Source: Blastococcus sp. TF02A-30 (GTDB lineage: Bacteria > Actinomycetota > Actinomycetes > Mycobacteriales > Geodermatophilaceae). Taken from it: DNA of 64,000 nucleotides. Below are positions 49,440 through 58,271 of the stretch, one piece after another (positions within the stretch are counted from its first letter, which is position 1; each line of letters starts with the position of its first letter). The notes under the pieces are model-generated. The model was not told the origin of the DNA. It saw only the letters and a program-made list of their open reading frames with translations, and did not search any database. The translations under genes and the position numbers were made by a program. The stretch lies in NCBI RefSeq assembly GCF_003319185.1, contig NZ_QOHJ01000006.1, forward strand, positions 364,879 to 428,878, given 5' to 3'.

Positions 49440-50015
49440 TCAGGCCGGGCGGGCGCGGACGTGCATCCGCTCGCCCTGCGGGCCGAACAGCACCAGCCCC
49501 TCCGCCGGCTCGGGGAACGGGTTGGAGAAGGTGTGCGGCACCCGGGTGTCGAACTCGACGACCTCGCCCTGGCCCAGCACGAAGTCGCGTGGTCCCAGCA
49601 GCAGCCGGATCCGGCCGGAGAGCACGTAGAGCCACTCGTAGCCCTCGTGCGTCTTCTGGTCGGTGTCGCCCACCCGCCACCGCGCCGGCAGCAGCATCTT
49701 GTAGGCCTGCAGCCCGCCGGCCTGCCGGGTCAGCGGCACCATCGTCATGCCGTCGTCCCGCGTGATCGGGTGCCCGTGCACGCGCGGGTCGGCCGGTGCC
49801 GGCGAGTCCACCAGGTCGTCGATGGCGACGCCGTAGGTGCGGGCCAGCGGGAGCAGCAGCTCCAGGGTGGGCCGGCGCCCGCCGGACTCCAGCCGGGACA
49901 GCGTGCTCACCGAGATGCCGGTCGTCCCGGCGACGTCGGTCAGCGTGGCGCCGCGCTCGGTGCGCAGCGCCCGCAGCCGCGGGCCCACGTTCGCCAGGAC
50001 GTCGTCGTCGGTCAT
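49440..50015 (-). CDS. XRE family regulator with cupin domain
   Basis: 191 residues. The helix-turn-helix is LRALRTERGATLTDVAGTTGISVSTLSRLESGGRRPTLELLLPLART. The C-terminal cupin has KTHEGYEWLYVLSGRIRLLLG and GQGEVVEFDTRVPHTFSNP. Such proteins sense a small ligand through the cupin. ATG 50015. Divergent from the thioredoxin-reductase-like gene, with 68 bp between starts containing repeated TTGCCAC, a likely operator. Confidence 0.92.
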   Translation of the reverse strand: MTDDDVLANVGPRLRALRTERGATLTDVAGTTGISVSTLSRLESGGRRPTLELLLPLARTYGVAIDDLVDSPAPADPRVHGHPITRDDGMTMVPLTRQAGGLQAYKMLLPARWRVGDTDQKTHEGYEWLYVLSGRIRLLLGPRDFVLGQGEVVEFDTRVPHTFSNPFPEPAEGLVLFGPQGERMHVRARPA

Positions 50016-50025
50016 GCGGGGTAGT

Positions 50026-50053
50026 TTGCCACTTCAGCAAGCATCGTTGCCAC
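50026..50053. promoter_or_regulatory. candidate XRE operator
   Basis: TTGCCAC at 50026-50032 and 50047-50053 (period 21 bp), with GCAA at 50037-50040 making an inverted half-site with either copy. Located in the 68-bp divergent region between the XRE-cupin gene and its neighbour. Confidence 0.4.
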
Positions 50054-50083
50054 CGCAGCCCGCTCGGGTCCACAGTGGTCGGC

Positions 50084-51031
50084 ATGGACGAGCGGTACGA
50101 CGTGGTGGTCATCGGAGGCGGCGCGGCAGGGCTGAGCGGAGCGCTCACCCTGGCCCGCGCCCGGCGCAGCGTGCTGGTGGTGGACGCGGGCGAGCCCCGC
50201 AACGCCCCCGCCGGGCACGTGCACAACTACCTCGGCCGGGAGGGCACGCCCCCGGCCGAGCTGTACGCGATCGGCCGCGGGGAGGTGGAGGGCTACGGCG
50301 GGGAGGTCGTCCGCGGCCGGGTCACCGCCGTGCACCGGGACGACGACGGCTTCCGCGTCGACCTGGACGGCGGGACGCCGGTGCGGGCCCGCCGGCTGCT
50401 GCTGGCGACCGGGCTGACCGACGACCTGCCGGAGATCCCCGGCGTCGCCGAGCGGTGGGGTAGCACGGTGCTGCACTGCCCCTACTGCCACGGCTGGGAG
50501 GTGCGCGACCGCGCCATCGGCATCGTGAGCACCGGCCCGATGGGCGCCTACGCCGCGCACCTGTGGCGGCAGTGGACCGACGACGTCGTCCTCTTCGTGC
50601 ACACCGGGTCCGAGCCGACCGACGAGGAGCGCGAGCGGCTCGAGGCCCGCGGCGTCCGGATCGTCCACGGCGAGGTGGCCGGGCTGGAGGGCGGCGCGGA
50701 CGTCCGGCTCGCCGACGGCGGGCTGGTCGAGCGCGACGCCGTCGTCGTGACCACGCGGATGGTCGCCAACGCCGAGCTGCTGGCCGGTCTCGGCGCCGTC
50801 CCCGTGCCGATGGAGATGCACGGAGCGGTGGTGGGCACCTACCTGCCCGCGGACCCCACCGGTCGCACCGAGGTGCCCGGGGTCTGGGTCGCGGGCAACG
50901 CCGGCGACCTGAGCGCGCAGGTGCTCGTGGCGGCCGCGCAGGGGCTGCGGGCCGGCGCGATGATCAACGCCGACCTGGTCGAGGAGGACGCCGCGGCGGC
51001 GGTGGCGGAGAAGCGGGGCGTGGCGGCATGA
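50084..51031 (+). CDS. thioredoxin-reductase-like NAD(P)/FAD oxidoreductase
   Basis: 315 residues from ATG 50084. The FAD-binding motif is VVVIGGGAAGLSGALTLARARR. HCPYCHGWEVRD carries a CxxC at the position of the thioredoxin reductase active site. The NAD(P) motif is degenerate (IVSTGPMGAYAAHLW lacks GxGxxG). The C-terminal FAD segment is PGVWVAGNAGDLSAQVLVAAAQGLRAG. Probably a low-molecular-weight disulfide reductase or oxidase of unknown partner. It overlaps the following methyltransferase gene by four bases and is controlled from the shared region with the XRE-cupin regulator. Confidence 0.88.
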   Translation: MDERYDVVVIGGGAAGLSGALTLARARRSVLVVDAGEPRNAPAGHVHNYLGREGTPPAELYAIGRGEVEGYGGEVVRGRVTAVHRDDDGFRVDLDGGTPVRARRLLLATGLTDDLPEIPGVAERWGSTVLHCPYCHGWEVRDRAIGIVSTGPMGAYAAHLWRQWTDDVVLFVHTGSEPTDEERERLEARGVRIVHGEVAGLEGGADVRLADGGLVERDAVVVTTRMVANAELLAGLGAVPVPMEMHGAVVGTYLPADPTGRTEVPGVWVAGNAGDLSAQVLVAAAQGLRAGAMINADLVEEDAAAAVAEKRGVAA

Positions 51032-51648
51032 GCGCGACGAACCGGGACTCCTACGACGAGCTGTACCGCTCGGCGCCCGCGGTGTGGAGCGGCCGGCCCA
51101 ACGGGCCGCTGGTCGCCGAGGCGGGCGGCCTGCCCCCTGGCCGGGCGCTGGACGCCGGCTCCGGCGAGGGCGGCGACGCCCTCTGGCTGGCCGAGCGCGG
51201 CTGGCGGGTCACCGCGGTCGACTTCTCGCCCGTCGCCCTGGAGCGCGGCGCCGCGGCGGCCGCCGCCCGCGGGCTGGCCGACCGGATCGAGTGGCGGCAC
51301 GCCGACCTGGACGGGTGGACGCCGCCCGAGCGCGCCTTCGACCTGGTCACGGCGCACTACCTGCACGCCACCTGGACCGACCGCGACCGGATGTTCCGCG
51401 GGCTCGCCGCCGCCGTCGCCCCTGGCGGCACGCTGCTCGTGGTCGGTCACCGGCACGGCGAGGGCTGGGGGCACGGCCACGCGCACGAGCCCGGCGCGCT
51501 GTACACCGCCGAGGAGGTCGCGGCGGTGCTCGACCCGGCGGAGTGGACCGACGTCGTCACCGAGACGCGGGACCGCGACCCGGACGCCGCCCACCGGACC
51601 GGCAACCCGGTGCCCGACACCGTCCTGGTGGCGCGCCGGGGCAGCTGA
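51028..51648 (+). CDS. class I SAM-dependent methyltransferase
   Basis: 206 residues. Motif I is ALDAGSGEGGDALWLAERGW, post-I is VTAVDFSP, motif II/III are in DLVTAHYLHATW and VAPGGTLLVVGHRHG. The ordering resembles thiopurine/tellurite (TehB-like) methyltransferases found beside oxidoreductases of this type. Substrate unknown. Its ATG overlaps the oxidoreductase stop (ATGA), so the two enzymes form one operon under the XRE-cupin regulator. The 3' end overlaps a convergent lipoprotein gene by 92 bases. Confidence 0.88.
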   Translation: MSATNRDSYDELYRSAPAVWSGRPNGPLVAEAGGLPPGRALDAGSGEGGDALWLAERGWRVTAVDFSPVALERGAAAAAARGLADRIEWRHADLDGWTPPERAFDLVTAHYLHATWTDRDRMFRGLAAAVAPGGTLLVVGHRHGEGWGHGHAHEPGALYTAEEVAAVLDPAEWTDVVTETRDRDPDAAHRTGNPVPDTVLVARRGS

Positions 51649-52024
51649 CGACGACGGTCGCCTCCGACGGGCCGCCGCACTCCGCGGAACCGCCGACGCG
51701 GCGCCAGTCCGGCTCGGTCTCCGTCTCGAGGAGCACCGAGCCGGCGGCGTCGAGCACCGTGACCTCGACGGAGCCGGGCGTCGACATCCCGACGTGGACG
51801 ACCGCGGCGCCGTCGGCCACCGGCACGGGACCGGCGTCGCAGCCCGTGCAGTAGGCCCGCACCGTCGCGGCGGCCAGGCCGGGGTCCACCTCGACGCGCA
51901 GGCCGTTGGACCAGCCGATCGTCGAGCACACGGTCGGCCCGCCCCCGGCGCATCCACCGAGGACGAGGGCGGCGGCGCCCAGGGCGGTCGCGCCGGTCAA
52001 GCGGACGGCACGCACCTCGACCAC
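51557..52024 (-). CDS. small lipoprotein
   Basis: 155 residues from GTG 52024 (another GTG at 52015). The signal is VRLTGATALGAAALVLGGCAGG with a lipobox LGGC. The mature part is beta-rich (GLRVEVDPGLAAATVRAYC, AAVVHVGMSTPGSVEVTVLDAAGSVLLETETEPDW), with several cysteines that may form disulfides. The last ~30 residues are Arg/Gly/Pro-rich and overlap the methyltransferase gene on the other strand, so the natural end may have been lost. Function unknown. Confidence 0.55.
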   Translation of the reverse strand: MVEVRAVRLTGATALGAAALVLGGCAGGGPTVCSTIGWSNGLRVEVDPGLAAATVRAYCTGCDAGPVPVADGAAVVHVGMSTPGSVEVTVLDAAGSVLLETETEPDWRRVGGSAECGGPSEATVVVSCPGAPPGRCRAPGCRSGGRRPGRGPASR

Positions 52025-52174
52025 CCCCTGGCTCCGCGGGATCCCCGGCCGGGACGGTAGCGGTCCACCCGGGCGATCCCGCGGTGGCGGACCTCCGCCC
52101 CGGCGGCCGCCGACCTCCGCCCCTGCCGGTCGGTGGTCCGTCTCCCTAGCGTCGCCCCCGGGGAAGGGAGCGCC

Positions 52175-52597
52175 ATGACGACGACTGCCGAGCGGCGGCC
52201 GACCCGGGCGAGCCGGCGGGCCGGGTACGCCGTCGCGATCGGGATCAACCTCGTGCTGCTGTGGCTGGTCCACGGGTGGCCGGGATGGGACGCCGTCCCG
52301 TTCCTGACCGCGGACTTCGAGACCGTGCTCTGGCTGGTCGACCTCTCGCTGGTCGTCGCCATCGCGGTGAACGCGGTCTACCTGGTGCGGGACCCGCGCC
52401 GGCTGACCGCGGCCGGAGCCGTGCTGACCACCGCCATCGGCCTCGTGACGGCCGTGCGGCTGCTGCAGGTGTTCCCGTTCGACCTCGGGACCTCCGACGT
52501 CTGGCCGGTGGTCGTCCGGGTGCTGCTGTGGGTGGCCGTCGTCGGCTCGGCGATCGGGATCGTCGCGAACCTGGTGACCGTGCTGCGGCCCCGCTGA
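52175..52597 (+). CDS. four-TM hypothetical membrane protein
   Basis: 140 residues from ATG 52175, with GGGAAGGGAGC as ribosome binding region. Four hydrophobic segments: YAVAIGINLVLLWLVHGW, LWLVDLSLVVAIAVNAVYLV, AAGAVLTTAIGLVTAVRLL and VVVRVLLWVAVVGSAIGIVANLVTVL. No recognisable family motif. Monocistronic, convergent with the following minus-strand gene. Confidence 0.65.
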   Translation: MTTTAERRPTRASRRAGYAVAIGINLVLLWLVHGWPGWDAVPFLTADFETVLWLVDLSLVVAIAVNAVYLVRDPRRLTAAGAVLTTAIGLVTAVRLLQVFPFDLGTSDVWPVVVRVLLWVAVVGSAIGIVANLVTVLRPR

Positions 52598-52603
52598 TCG
52601 GGC

Positions 52604-53398
52604 TCAGGAGCGGGGGAGCCCCAGGTCGGCCAGCGCCGCGGTGACGGCGTCCTCGTGCAGCAGGTCCAGGCCCAGCAGCCGGTGCACGAGCACGCCGCGG
52701 CGGGTCAGCCGCAGGTCCGCGGCGCGCAGCCGGGGCAGGGTGGCGCCCGGGCGCGGCGCCACGACGGGCGGGTCGAGCAGCCCGGTGCGCTGCAGCTCGG
52801 CCAGGTCCTCGCGCGCACCCCACTGCGTCCAGGCGCGCGGCTCGTCGGTCAGCGGGGCCATGGGCAGCGGCACGCGGTCGCGGCGGCCCACCCCCGCCAG
52901 CAGCGACAGCTGGCGCCAGGTCAGCGGTTCCACCAGGCGCAGGGCCCGGACGGCGACGTCGGCGTCGAGGTCGGGCGAGCAGGACACCTCCGCCAGCAGG
53001 TAGCCCAGGTGGCGCACCCGGCGCTCGTCGGTGGCGCGGCGGGCTGCGGCCACCACCGCCTCGGCGAGCTCGTCGGCGGCCGGCCGGCTGCCGGGACGGG
53101 CGGCGAACCAGCCGTCCTCGCGCGCGCCGCGGCCGGCGCGCAGCTGCGTGGCGCCGTACTCGACGGCGAAGGCCAGCGCGGCCCCGGCGCGGACCTGCTC
53201 GCGGGGCACCGGCAGGGCGGCGGCCTCGGTGGCCGCCGTGCGCAGGCTCGCGGCGAAGGCCGGGCTGATCCGCACCGCGGCGGCCGACGGCTCGAAGACC
53301 ACCGTGGCGGCGGCCCGGCTCATCGACCCGGCCACCGGGGTGCCCTGCTCGATGAGGGCGCGGCCGGGAGCGGGGAGGGTGTCGTCGGGGGCGGTCAC
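52604..53398 (-). CDS. hypothetical protein with winged-helix-like C-terminus
   Basis: 264 residues, soluble, Ala-rich. The first half is helical (FAASLRTAATEAAALPVPREQVRAGAALAFAVEYGATQL). The C-terminal 110 residues contain LTWRQLSLLAGVGRRDRVPLPMAPLTDEPRAWTQWGAREDLAELQRTGLLDPPVV and LRLTRRGVLVHRLLGLDLLHEDAVTAALADLGL, which could be a winged helix. No family recognised. Divergent from the narK gene. Confidence 0.6.
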   Translation of the reverse strand: MTAPDDTLPAPGRALIEQGTPVAGSMSRAAATVVFEPSAAAVRISPAFAASLRTAATEAAALPVPREQVRAGAALAFAVEYGATQLRAGRGAREDGWFAARPGSRPAADELAEAVVAAARRATDERRVRHLGYLLAEVSCSPDLDADVAVRALRLVEPLTWRQLSLLAGVGRRDRVPLPMAPLTDEPRAWTQWGAREDLAELQRTGLLDPPVVAPRPGATLPRLRAADLRLTRRGVLVHRLLGLDLLHEDAVTAALADLGLPRS

Positions 53399-53474
53399 GC
53401 CGGTGATCCTCGCCGGTCGTGCCGGGCCGGCGCACGCCGGTCGCCGGCGCCCTCACCACAGCGGGTCAGCCCAG

Positions 53475-53490
53475 GTGAGCGGAACGGAAC
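53475..53490 (+). promoter_or_regulatory. GlnR-like site upstream of narK
   Basis: GTGAG-N6-GGAAC matches the actinobacterial GlnR half-site pair gTnAC-N6-GaAAC at eight of ten positions, 56 bp upstream of the narK start. Expected for nitrogen control of nitrate uptake, but a single imperfect copy in GC-rich DNA is weak evidence. Confidence 0.3.
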
Positions 53491-53546
53491 ACGAGCTCAG
53501 CCGCGGGGCGACGCCGGGGAAACCGGGGCCCGCCACCGTTGCGCGC

Positions 53547-54944
53547 ATGGCCGCCCCCACGCGCACGCCGTCCGCCGTCCCGTCCGCGCTCCCGTCCGCC
53601 ACCGCGGCCCCGCCGCCGCGGCACGGGCGCTGGATCGAGGACTGGCGGCCCGAGGACCCGGAGTTCTGGGAGACCACGGGCAAGCGGGTGGCCCGCCGCA
53701 ACCTGTTCTTCTCCGTGTTCTCCGAGCACGTCGGCTTCTCCATCTGGAGCCTGTGGTCGGTGCTCGTGCTCTTCCTGCCCGAGGCGGTGTACGGCATCGA
53801 CCCGGCCGGGAAGTTCCTGCTCACGACGCTGCCAACGGCGCTGGGTGCCTTCGTCCGGCTGCCCTACACCTTCGCCGTCGCCACCTTCGGCGGCCGCAAC
53901 TGGACGATCGTCAGCGCCGCGCTGCTGCTCGTCCCCACCATCGCGACGGCGGTGGTGCTCGAACCCGGCGTCTCGTACTCCACCCTGCTGCTGGTGTCCT
54001 GCCTGGCCGGCGTCGGGGGCGGCAACTTCGCCAGCTCGATGGCGAACATCAACGCCTTCTACCCCGACCGGCTCAAGGGCTGGGCGCTCGGGCTCAACGC
54101 CGGGGGCGGCAACCTCGGCGTCCCCGTCGTCCAGCTGGTGGGCCTGCTGGTGCTGGCGACCGCCGGCGCCGAGCACCCGCGGCTGATCCTGTGGATCTAC
54201 ATCCCGCTCATCGTGGCCGCGGCCGTCGGCGCCGCCCTGGTGATGGACAACCTGGCGACGGCGCGCAACCAGCCGAGGGCCATGCGGGAGGCAACCCGCG
54301 AGCCGCACACCTGGATCATGTCGTTCCTCTACATCGGCACGTTCGGCTCGTTCATCGGCTTCGGGTTCGCCTTCGGCCAGGTGCTGCAGAACCAGTTCGC
54401 GGAGTCGTTCGCGACACCGCTGGCCGCCGCCTCCCTCACCTGGCTCGGCCCGCTGCTCGGCTCGCTGATCCGCCCGCTCGGGGGCTCGTTGGCCGACCGC
54501 TACGGCGGTGCGCGCATCACCTGCTGGAACTTCGTCGCGATGGCGCTGGGGGCCGGGGTGGTGTGGACGGCCAGCCAGGTGGGGTCGCTGCCGCTGTTCG
54601 TCGTCGGCTTCGTGCTGCTGTTCGTGCTCAGCGGCGTGGGCAACGGCTCCACCTACAAGATGATCCCGGCGATCTTCCGCTCGAAGGCGCTGCAGGCCGT
54701 GGCCGAGGGCGGCGACCCGGAGGCGGCCGACCGCCGGGCGCTGCGGATGTCGGGGGCGCTGATCGGCATCGCCGGCGCGGTCGGGGCGTTCGGCGGGGTG
54801 CTGGTCAACCTCGCCTTCCGGCAGTCGTTCCTCACCACCGGCACCGGCGACTCCGCCTACCTGGTCTTCATCGCCTTCTACGTCGTCTGCGTGGCGGTCA
54901 CCTGGGCGGTCTACCTGCGCCCGCAGGCCGCGCACCGCGTCTAG
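53547..54944 (+). CDS. narK: nitrate/nitrite MFS transporter
   Basis: 465 residues with about 12 hydrophobic segments. The nitrate signature GVGGGNFASSMANINAFYPDRLKGWALGLNAGGGNLGV (first motif) and a second, GNGSTYKMIPAIFR, are both present. The N terminus carries WRPEDPEFWETTGKRVARRNL, typical of the long NarK/NasA group. Imports nitrate for the nasC-nirBD pathway 9-11 kb away. ATG 53547; the preceding in-frame sequence looks untranslated. Confidence 0.94.
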   Translation: MAAPTRTPSAVPSALPSATAAPPPRHGRWIEDWRPEDPEFWETTGKRVARRNLFFSVFSEHVGFSIWSLWSVLVLFLPEAVYGIDPAGKFLLTTLPTALGAFVRLPYTFAVATFGGRNWTIVSAALLLVPTIATAVVLEPGVSYSTLLLVSCLAGVGGGNFASSMANINAFYPDRLKGWALGLNAGGGNLGVPVVQLVGLLVLATAGAEHPRLILWIYIPLIVAAAVGAALVMDNLATARNQPRAMREATREPHTWIMSFLYIGTFGSFIGFGFAFGQVLQNQFAESFATPLAAASLTWLGPLLGSLIRPLGGSLADRYGGARITCWNFVAMALGAGVVWTASQVGSLPLFVVGFVLLFVLSGVGNGSTYKMIPAIFRSKALQAVAEGGDPEAADRRALRMSGALIGIAGAVGAFGGVLVNLAFRQSFLTTGTGDSAYLVFIAFYVVCVAVTWAVYLRPQAAHRV

Positions 54945-54972
54945 CGCCGGGAAGTGGTGCCAGGATCCCGGC

Positions 54973-55545
54973 ATGGCGATCGAGGTCCGCCCCGCGAGCA
55001 GCTTCGAGGACGTCGCGACGGTGGTCGGCCCCAAGCGGCCGGACGCCAACGCCTGCTGGTGCCTGAGCTACCGCATCCCGTCGAAGGAGAACCAGGCGCT
55101 GCTGGGCCCCGCGCGCGGGGAGCGGGTGCGGCAGCTGGTGGCCGAGGACCCGCCGCCCGGCGTGCTGGCCTACGACGACGGCGAGGTGGTCGGCTGGGCC
55201 GGGGTCCACCCGCGCGCCGACACCACGTTCGCCCGCAACCGGAAGATCCCGCACGTCGACGACCTCGACGTCTGGTCGGTCTGGTGCATCCGGGTCCGCC
55301 CCGGGCACCGCGGGAAGGGCATCTCGCACGCCCTGCTCGCCGGAGCCGTGGAGTTCGCCCGGGCGCACGGCGCTCCGGCGATCGAGGGCTACCCGGTCGA
55401 CAACCAGGGCGCCAAGGTCGACCTGACGATGGCCTACGTCGGCACCCGGGCGCTGTTCGAGCGGGCCGGCTTCACCGAGGCCGCCGTCACCGAGTCGGTC
55501 CTCAACGGCTTCCCGCGCCTGCTGATGCGGCTCGACCTGAGCTGA
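54973..55545 (+). CDS. GNAT family acetyltransferase
   Basis: 190 residues. DANACWCLSYRIPSKENQALLG at the N terminus is typical of the GNAT group often annotated as DUF-like acetyltransferases. VVGWAGVHPRADTTFARNRKIPHVDDLDVWSVWCIRVRPGHRGKGISHALLAGAVEFARAHG contains the acetyl-CoA motif RPGHRGKGI. The C-terminal TRALFERAGFTEAAV is standard. Acceptor unknown. Convergent with the nnaR gene. Confidence 0.87.
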   Translation: MAIEVRPASSFEDVATVVGPKRPDANACWCLSYRIPSKENQALLGPARGERVRQLVAEDPPPGVLAYDDGEVVGWAGVHPRADTTFARNRKIPHVDDLDVWSVWCIRVRPGHRGKGISHALLAGAVEFARAHGAPAIEGYPVDNQGAKVDLTMAYVGTRALFERAGFTEAAVTESVLNGFPRLLMRLDLS

Positions 55546-55549
55546 CGGG

Positions 55550-56701
55550 TCAGACGGCGAGGCGGTAGCCGCGCTTGACCACGGTCTGCACCAGCGGCGC
55601 GCCGAGCGCGGCGCGCAGCCGGGCGACGGCCATCTCCACGGCGTGCTCGTCGCCGCCCCCCGGCAGCGAGCCCACCAGCTCCGGGCGGGCCACCACCGTT
55701 CCCGGACGGCGGGCGAGCGCGCGCAGCACCGCCATCGGCCCCGGCGGCAGCTCCACCAGCCGCCCGTCCACGACCGCGGCGTACCCGCGCACCTGGAGGG
55801 TGTGCGCGCCGACGGCGAGCACCGGATCCCGCTCGGGCAGCCGGGCCACCACCTCGCGGGCCAGCGCCCCGAGCCGGGCGCGCTCGGGCTGCACGGTGCC
55901 GATCCCCGCCGCCTCCAGCGGACCGGCGGTCACGGGACCGACGGCCACCACCAGCACCTGCCCGCGCAGCGCGTCGACCAGCGCCGCGCGCTGCCCGAGC
56001 TCGTCGGCCACCCTCAGGAGGCTGGCCGCGGCGGGGGCGCTGGTGAAGGTCACGGCGTCGATCCCGCCGGCCACCACGCTCGCCACGAGCCGCCGCACGG
56101 GCGCCACGTCCTCGGGCAGCACCCACCGGTAGACCGGCACGGTCAGCACCTCGGCACCCGTCCGCCGCAGCCCGGCGACGAGGTCGGGCAGCGGGTCGCC
56201 GTGCAGCTGGACGGCGATCCGCCGTCCCTCCAGCGGACCCTCCGCGCCGGACAGCAGGTGGGAGAGCACCTCGGCCGAGGACTCCGACGACGGCGACCAC
56301 GCGTCGACCAGGCCGCCGCCCCGGATGGCCCCCCGCGCCTTGGGGCCCCGGGCGAGCACGCGCGCCGACGACAGGTGCTCGACCAGCGGCAGGTCCCAGG
56401 CCTCCGCTGCCTCCAGCCAGCCGCGGAACCCGACCCCGGTCGTGGCGATGACCAGGTCGACCGGCCGCTCGAGCACCGACCGCGTGGCGGCGACCAGCTC
56501 GGCGTCGTCGGCCAGGGGCACGATCCGGATGGCGGGGGCGTGCACCACCCGGGCGCCGCGGCGGTCCAGCAGCGCGCCGAGCTCCTCCTTCCGGCGGGCG
56601 GCGGTCACCGCGACCGTGTAGCCGGCCAGCGGCAACGGCCCGGTCGGAGGCCCGGTCGACGGCTCGATGGACGGTGCGTCCTGCTCGGCGCTCTCGCGCA
56701 C
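55550..56701 (-). CDS. nnaR: NnaR-type uroporphyrinogen-III synthase-like nitrate regulator
   Basis: 383 residues from GTG 56701. Residues ~25-265 are a HemD-like domain (YTVAVTAARRKEELGALLDRRGARVVHAPAIRIVPL, IDAVTFTSAPAAASLL, VAVGPVTAGPLEAAGI). Residues ~285-383 are an OmpR-type winged helix (LELPPGPMAVLRALARRPGTVVARPELVGSLPG, VEMAVARLRAALG, VKRGYRLAV). In Streptomyces and mycobacteria NnaR proteins of this fusion cooperate with GlnR to activate nitrate/nitrite genes, and the M. tuberculosis relative lies near narK3. The presence of nasC, nirBD and narK in this window supports the call. The siroheme-related synthase activity may or may not remain. Confidence 0.87.
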   Translation of the reverse strand: MRESAEQDAPSIEPSTGPPTGPLPLAGYTVAVTAARRKEELGALLDRRGARVVHAPAIRIVPLADDAELVAATRSVLERPVDLVIATTGVGFRGWLEAAEAWDLPLVEHLSSARVLARGPKARGAIRGGGLVDAWSPSSESSAEVLSHLLSGAEGPLEGRRIAVQLHGDPLPDLVAGLRRTGAEVLTVPVYRWVLPEDVAPVRRLVASVVAGGIDAVTFTSAPAAASLLRVADELGQRAALVDALRGQVLVVAVGPVTAGPLEAAGIGTVQPERARLGALAREVVARLPERDPVLAVGAHTLQVRGYAAVVDGRLVELPPGPMAVLRALARRPGTVVARPELVGSLPGGGDEHAVEMAVARLRAALGAPLVQTVVKRGYRLAV

Positions 56702-56801
56702 GTGTCCCCCCGGGTGCCGTGGTCCGCGTCGCCCCATGGTGCTGCGCCCGCGTTGCGCCCGTGTGTCGCGGGGGTGCCGCCCGTGGCGGAGGTGCCGCGG
56801 A

Positions 56802-58271
56802 TCACACCCCGGGCGGCGGGGCGGGGGCGCGCCAGGACGCCAACAGCACGGTGGCGTCGTCCTGGAGCAGGCCGCCCTGGTGCTCCAGCACGGCCCGCGT
56901 CAGCCGGCGCACGGTCTCCGGCGGGGGATGGCCGGCGGCGCTGGCCCGGGCCAGCAGCTCGACCAGCCGCTCCTCCCCGAACCAGGCCCCCGAGGCGTCG
57001 CGGGCCTCGGTGATCCCGTCGGTGTACAGCGCCAGCCAGTCGCCGGGCTGCAGCACCTCCTCGGCCACGGCGAACCCTCCGTCGCCGAGGCCGAAGGGCA
57101 CCCGGCGCCCGCCGTCGAGGCTCTTCACGACCTTGCGGCCGCGCAGCACCAGCGGGGGCGGGTGGCCCGCGGCCACGTAGCGCAGCCGCCCCGATGCGAC
57201 GTCGAGCTCGGCCAGGACCCCGGTCACGAAGGCGCTGCCCGGGAAGCAGCGGGCGATCGTCTCGTCGATGCTGCGGGCCTGCTCGTAGATGCCGCGCCGG
57301 TCGCGGCGGGTGCTGCGGTAGGCGGCCAGCGCGGCCGACGCCAGGATCGCGGCGGGCATGCCGTGGCCCATGGCGTCGAACACCGCGAGGGAGACGGTGT
57401 GCTCCGTCAGCGCGAAGTCGAACGCGTCCCCGCCCACGTCGTAGGTGGGCTCGAGGCTGCCGGCCAGCACGAAGTCGTCGGTCGCCGCGGTCAGCGGGGG
57501 CAGCTGGCGCCAGATCAGCTCGGCGGCGGGCGTGGGGGGCCGGCTGCGGCGGACCCGCTCGAGCTCGTCGCCGTACCGCCCGATCGACGCGACGAGGTGG
57601 CCGATCAGCAGCGCGAGCCAGCGGCAGTGGTCGCGCAGCCCGGCATCGTGGAAGGCCTCGGCCGTGGCCAGGCGCACCTCCAGCACGCCCAGCCGCTCGG
57701 TGCCGTCCTCCAGCGGTACCCACAGCCGGGGTGTCCCGCCGGCGACGGACGGGAGGATCTCCAGGTTCTGGTAGCTCCGCCCCGGGAGGGTGCCGTCGAT
57801 CCTCAGCCGCGTGCTCCGCGAGGGGACGCCCGACGGCAGCGGCACGAGGTGCTGCTGCTCGTGGTCGGCGAGGTGCACGGTGACGTCGACGCCGAGGGTG
57901 CGCCCCGCCTCGCGCGCGATCGCGCCGAGCCGTTCGGGCGGGGAGCGGTGCGCGGCCTCCAGGAGCTCGGCCAGCGAGCGCAGCGGGCTGCCGGGAGGGC
58001 GGGCGTCCTGGAGCAGCTGGACGAACGGCACCCGGCGCTCGGCGGTGAGCTCGTCCAGCCGCTCGTTCACCGCGAGGGCGAGCAGGTCGGCCTGGAGCGT
58101 CGGCAGCTCCTGCAGGCCCTCGAGGTGGGCCTCGACGTCGAGGAGGTCGGCGTCGCCCCCGAGCCCGAAGTACCGGGTCCACAGCTGCTCCGCGCTGAGG
58201 TCGCTGTGCCGGAACGCCGCCCGCAGCCTGACCCGCTGGTCGTCCGGGGGAGGCGCCGCGTGCCGGGTCAC
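56802..58271 (-). CDS. PP2C (SpoIIE-type) serine phosphatase
   Basis: 489 residues from GTG 58271. Residues ~1-250 are a helical and GAF-like sensory part (DVTVHLADHEQQHLVPLPSG, YQNLEILPSVAGGTPRLWVPLEDG). The phosphatase domain has its metal-binding motifs: EPTYDVGGDAFDFA, VFDAMGHGMPAAI, ALYTDGITEARD and DDATVLLASW. Such proteins regulate anti-sigma antagonists or stress signalling. The GTG overlaps the stop of the GAF-ANTAR gene by four bases, so the pair is co-translated. Confidence 0.9.
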   Translation of the reverse strand: MTRHAAPPPDDQRVRLRAAFRHSDLSAEQLWTRYFGLGGDADLLDVEAHLEGLQELPTLQADLLALAVNERLDELTAERRVPFVQLLQDARPPGSPLRSLAELLEAAHRSPPERLGAIAREAGRTLGVDVTVHLADHEQQHLVPLPSGVPSRSTRLRIDGTLPGRSYQNLEILPSVAGGTPRLWVPLEDGTERLGVLEVRLATAEAFHDAGLRDHCRWLALLIGHLVASIGRYGDELERVRRSRPPTPAAELIWRQLPPLTAATDDFVLAGSLEPTYDVGGDAFDFALTEHTVSLAVFDAMGHGMPAAILASAALAAYRSTRRDRRGIYEQARSIDETIARCFPGSAFVTGVLAELDVASGRLRYVAAGHPPPLVLRGRKVVKSLDGGRRVPFGLGDGGFAVAEEVLQPGDWLALYTDGITEARDASGAWFGEERLVELLARASAAGHPPPETVRRLTRAVLEHQGGLLQDDATVLLASWRAPAPPPGV

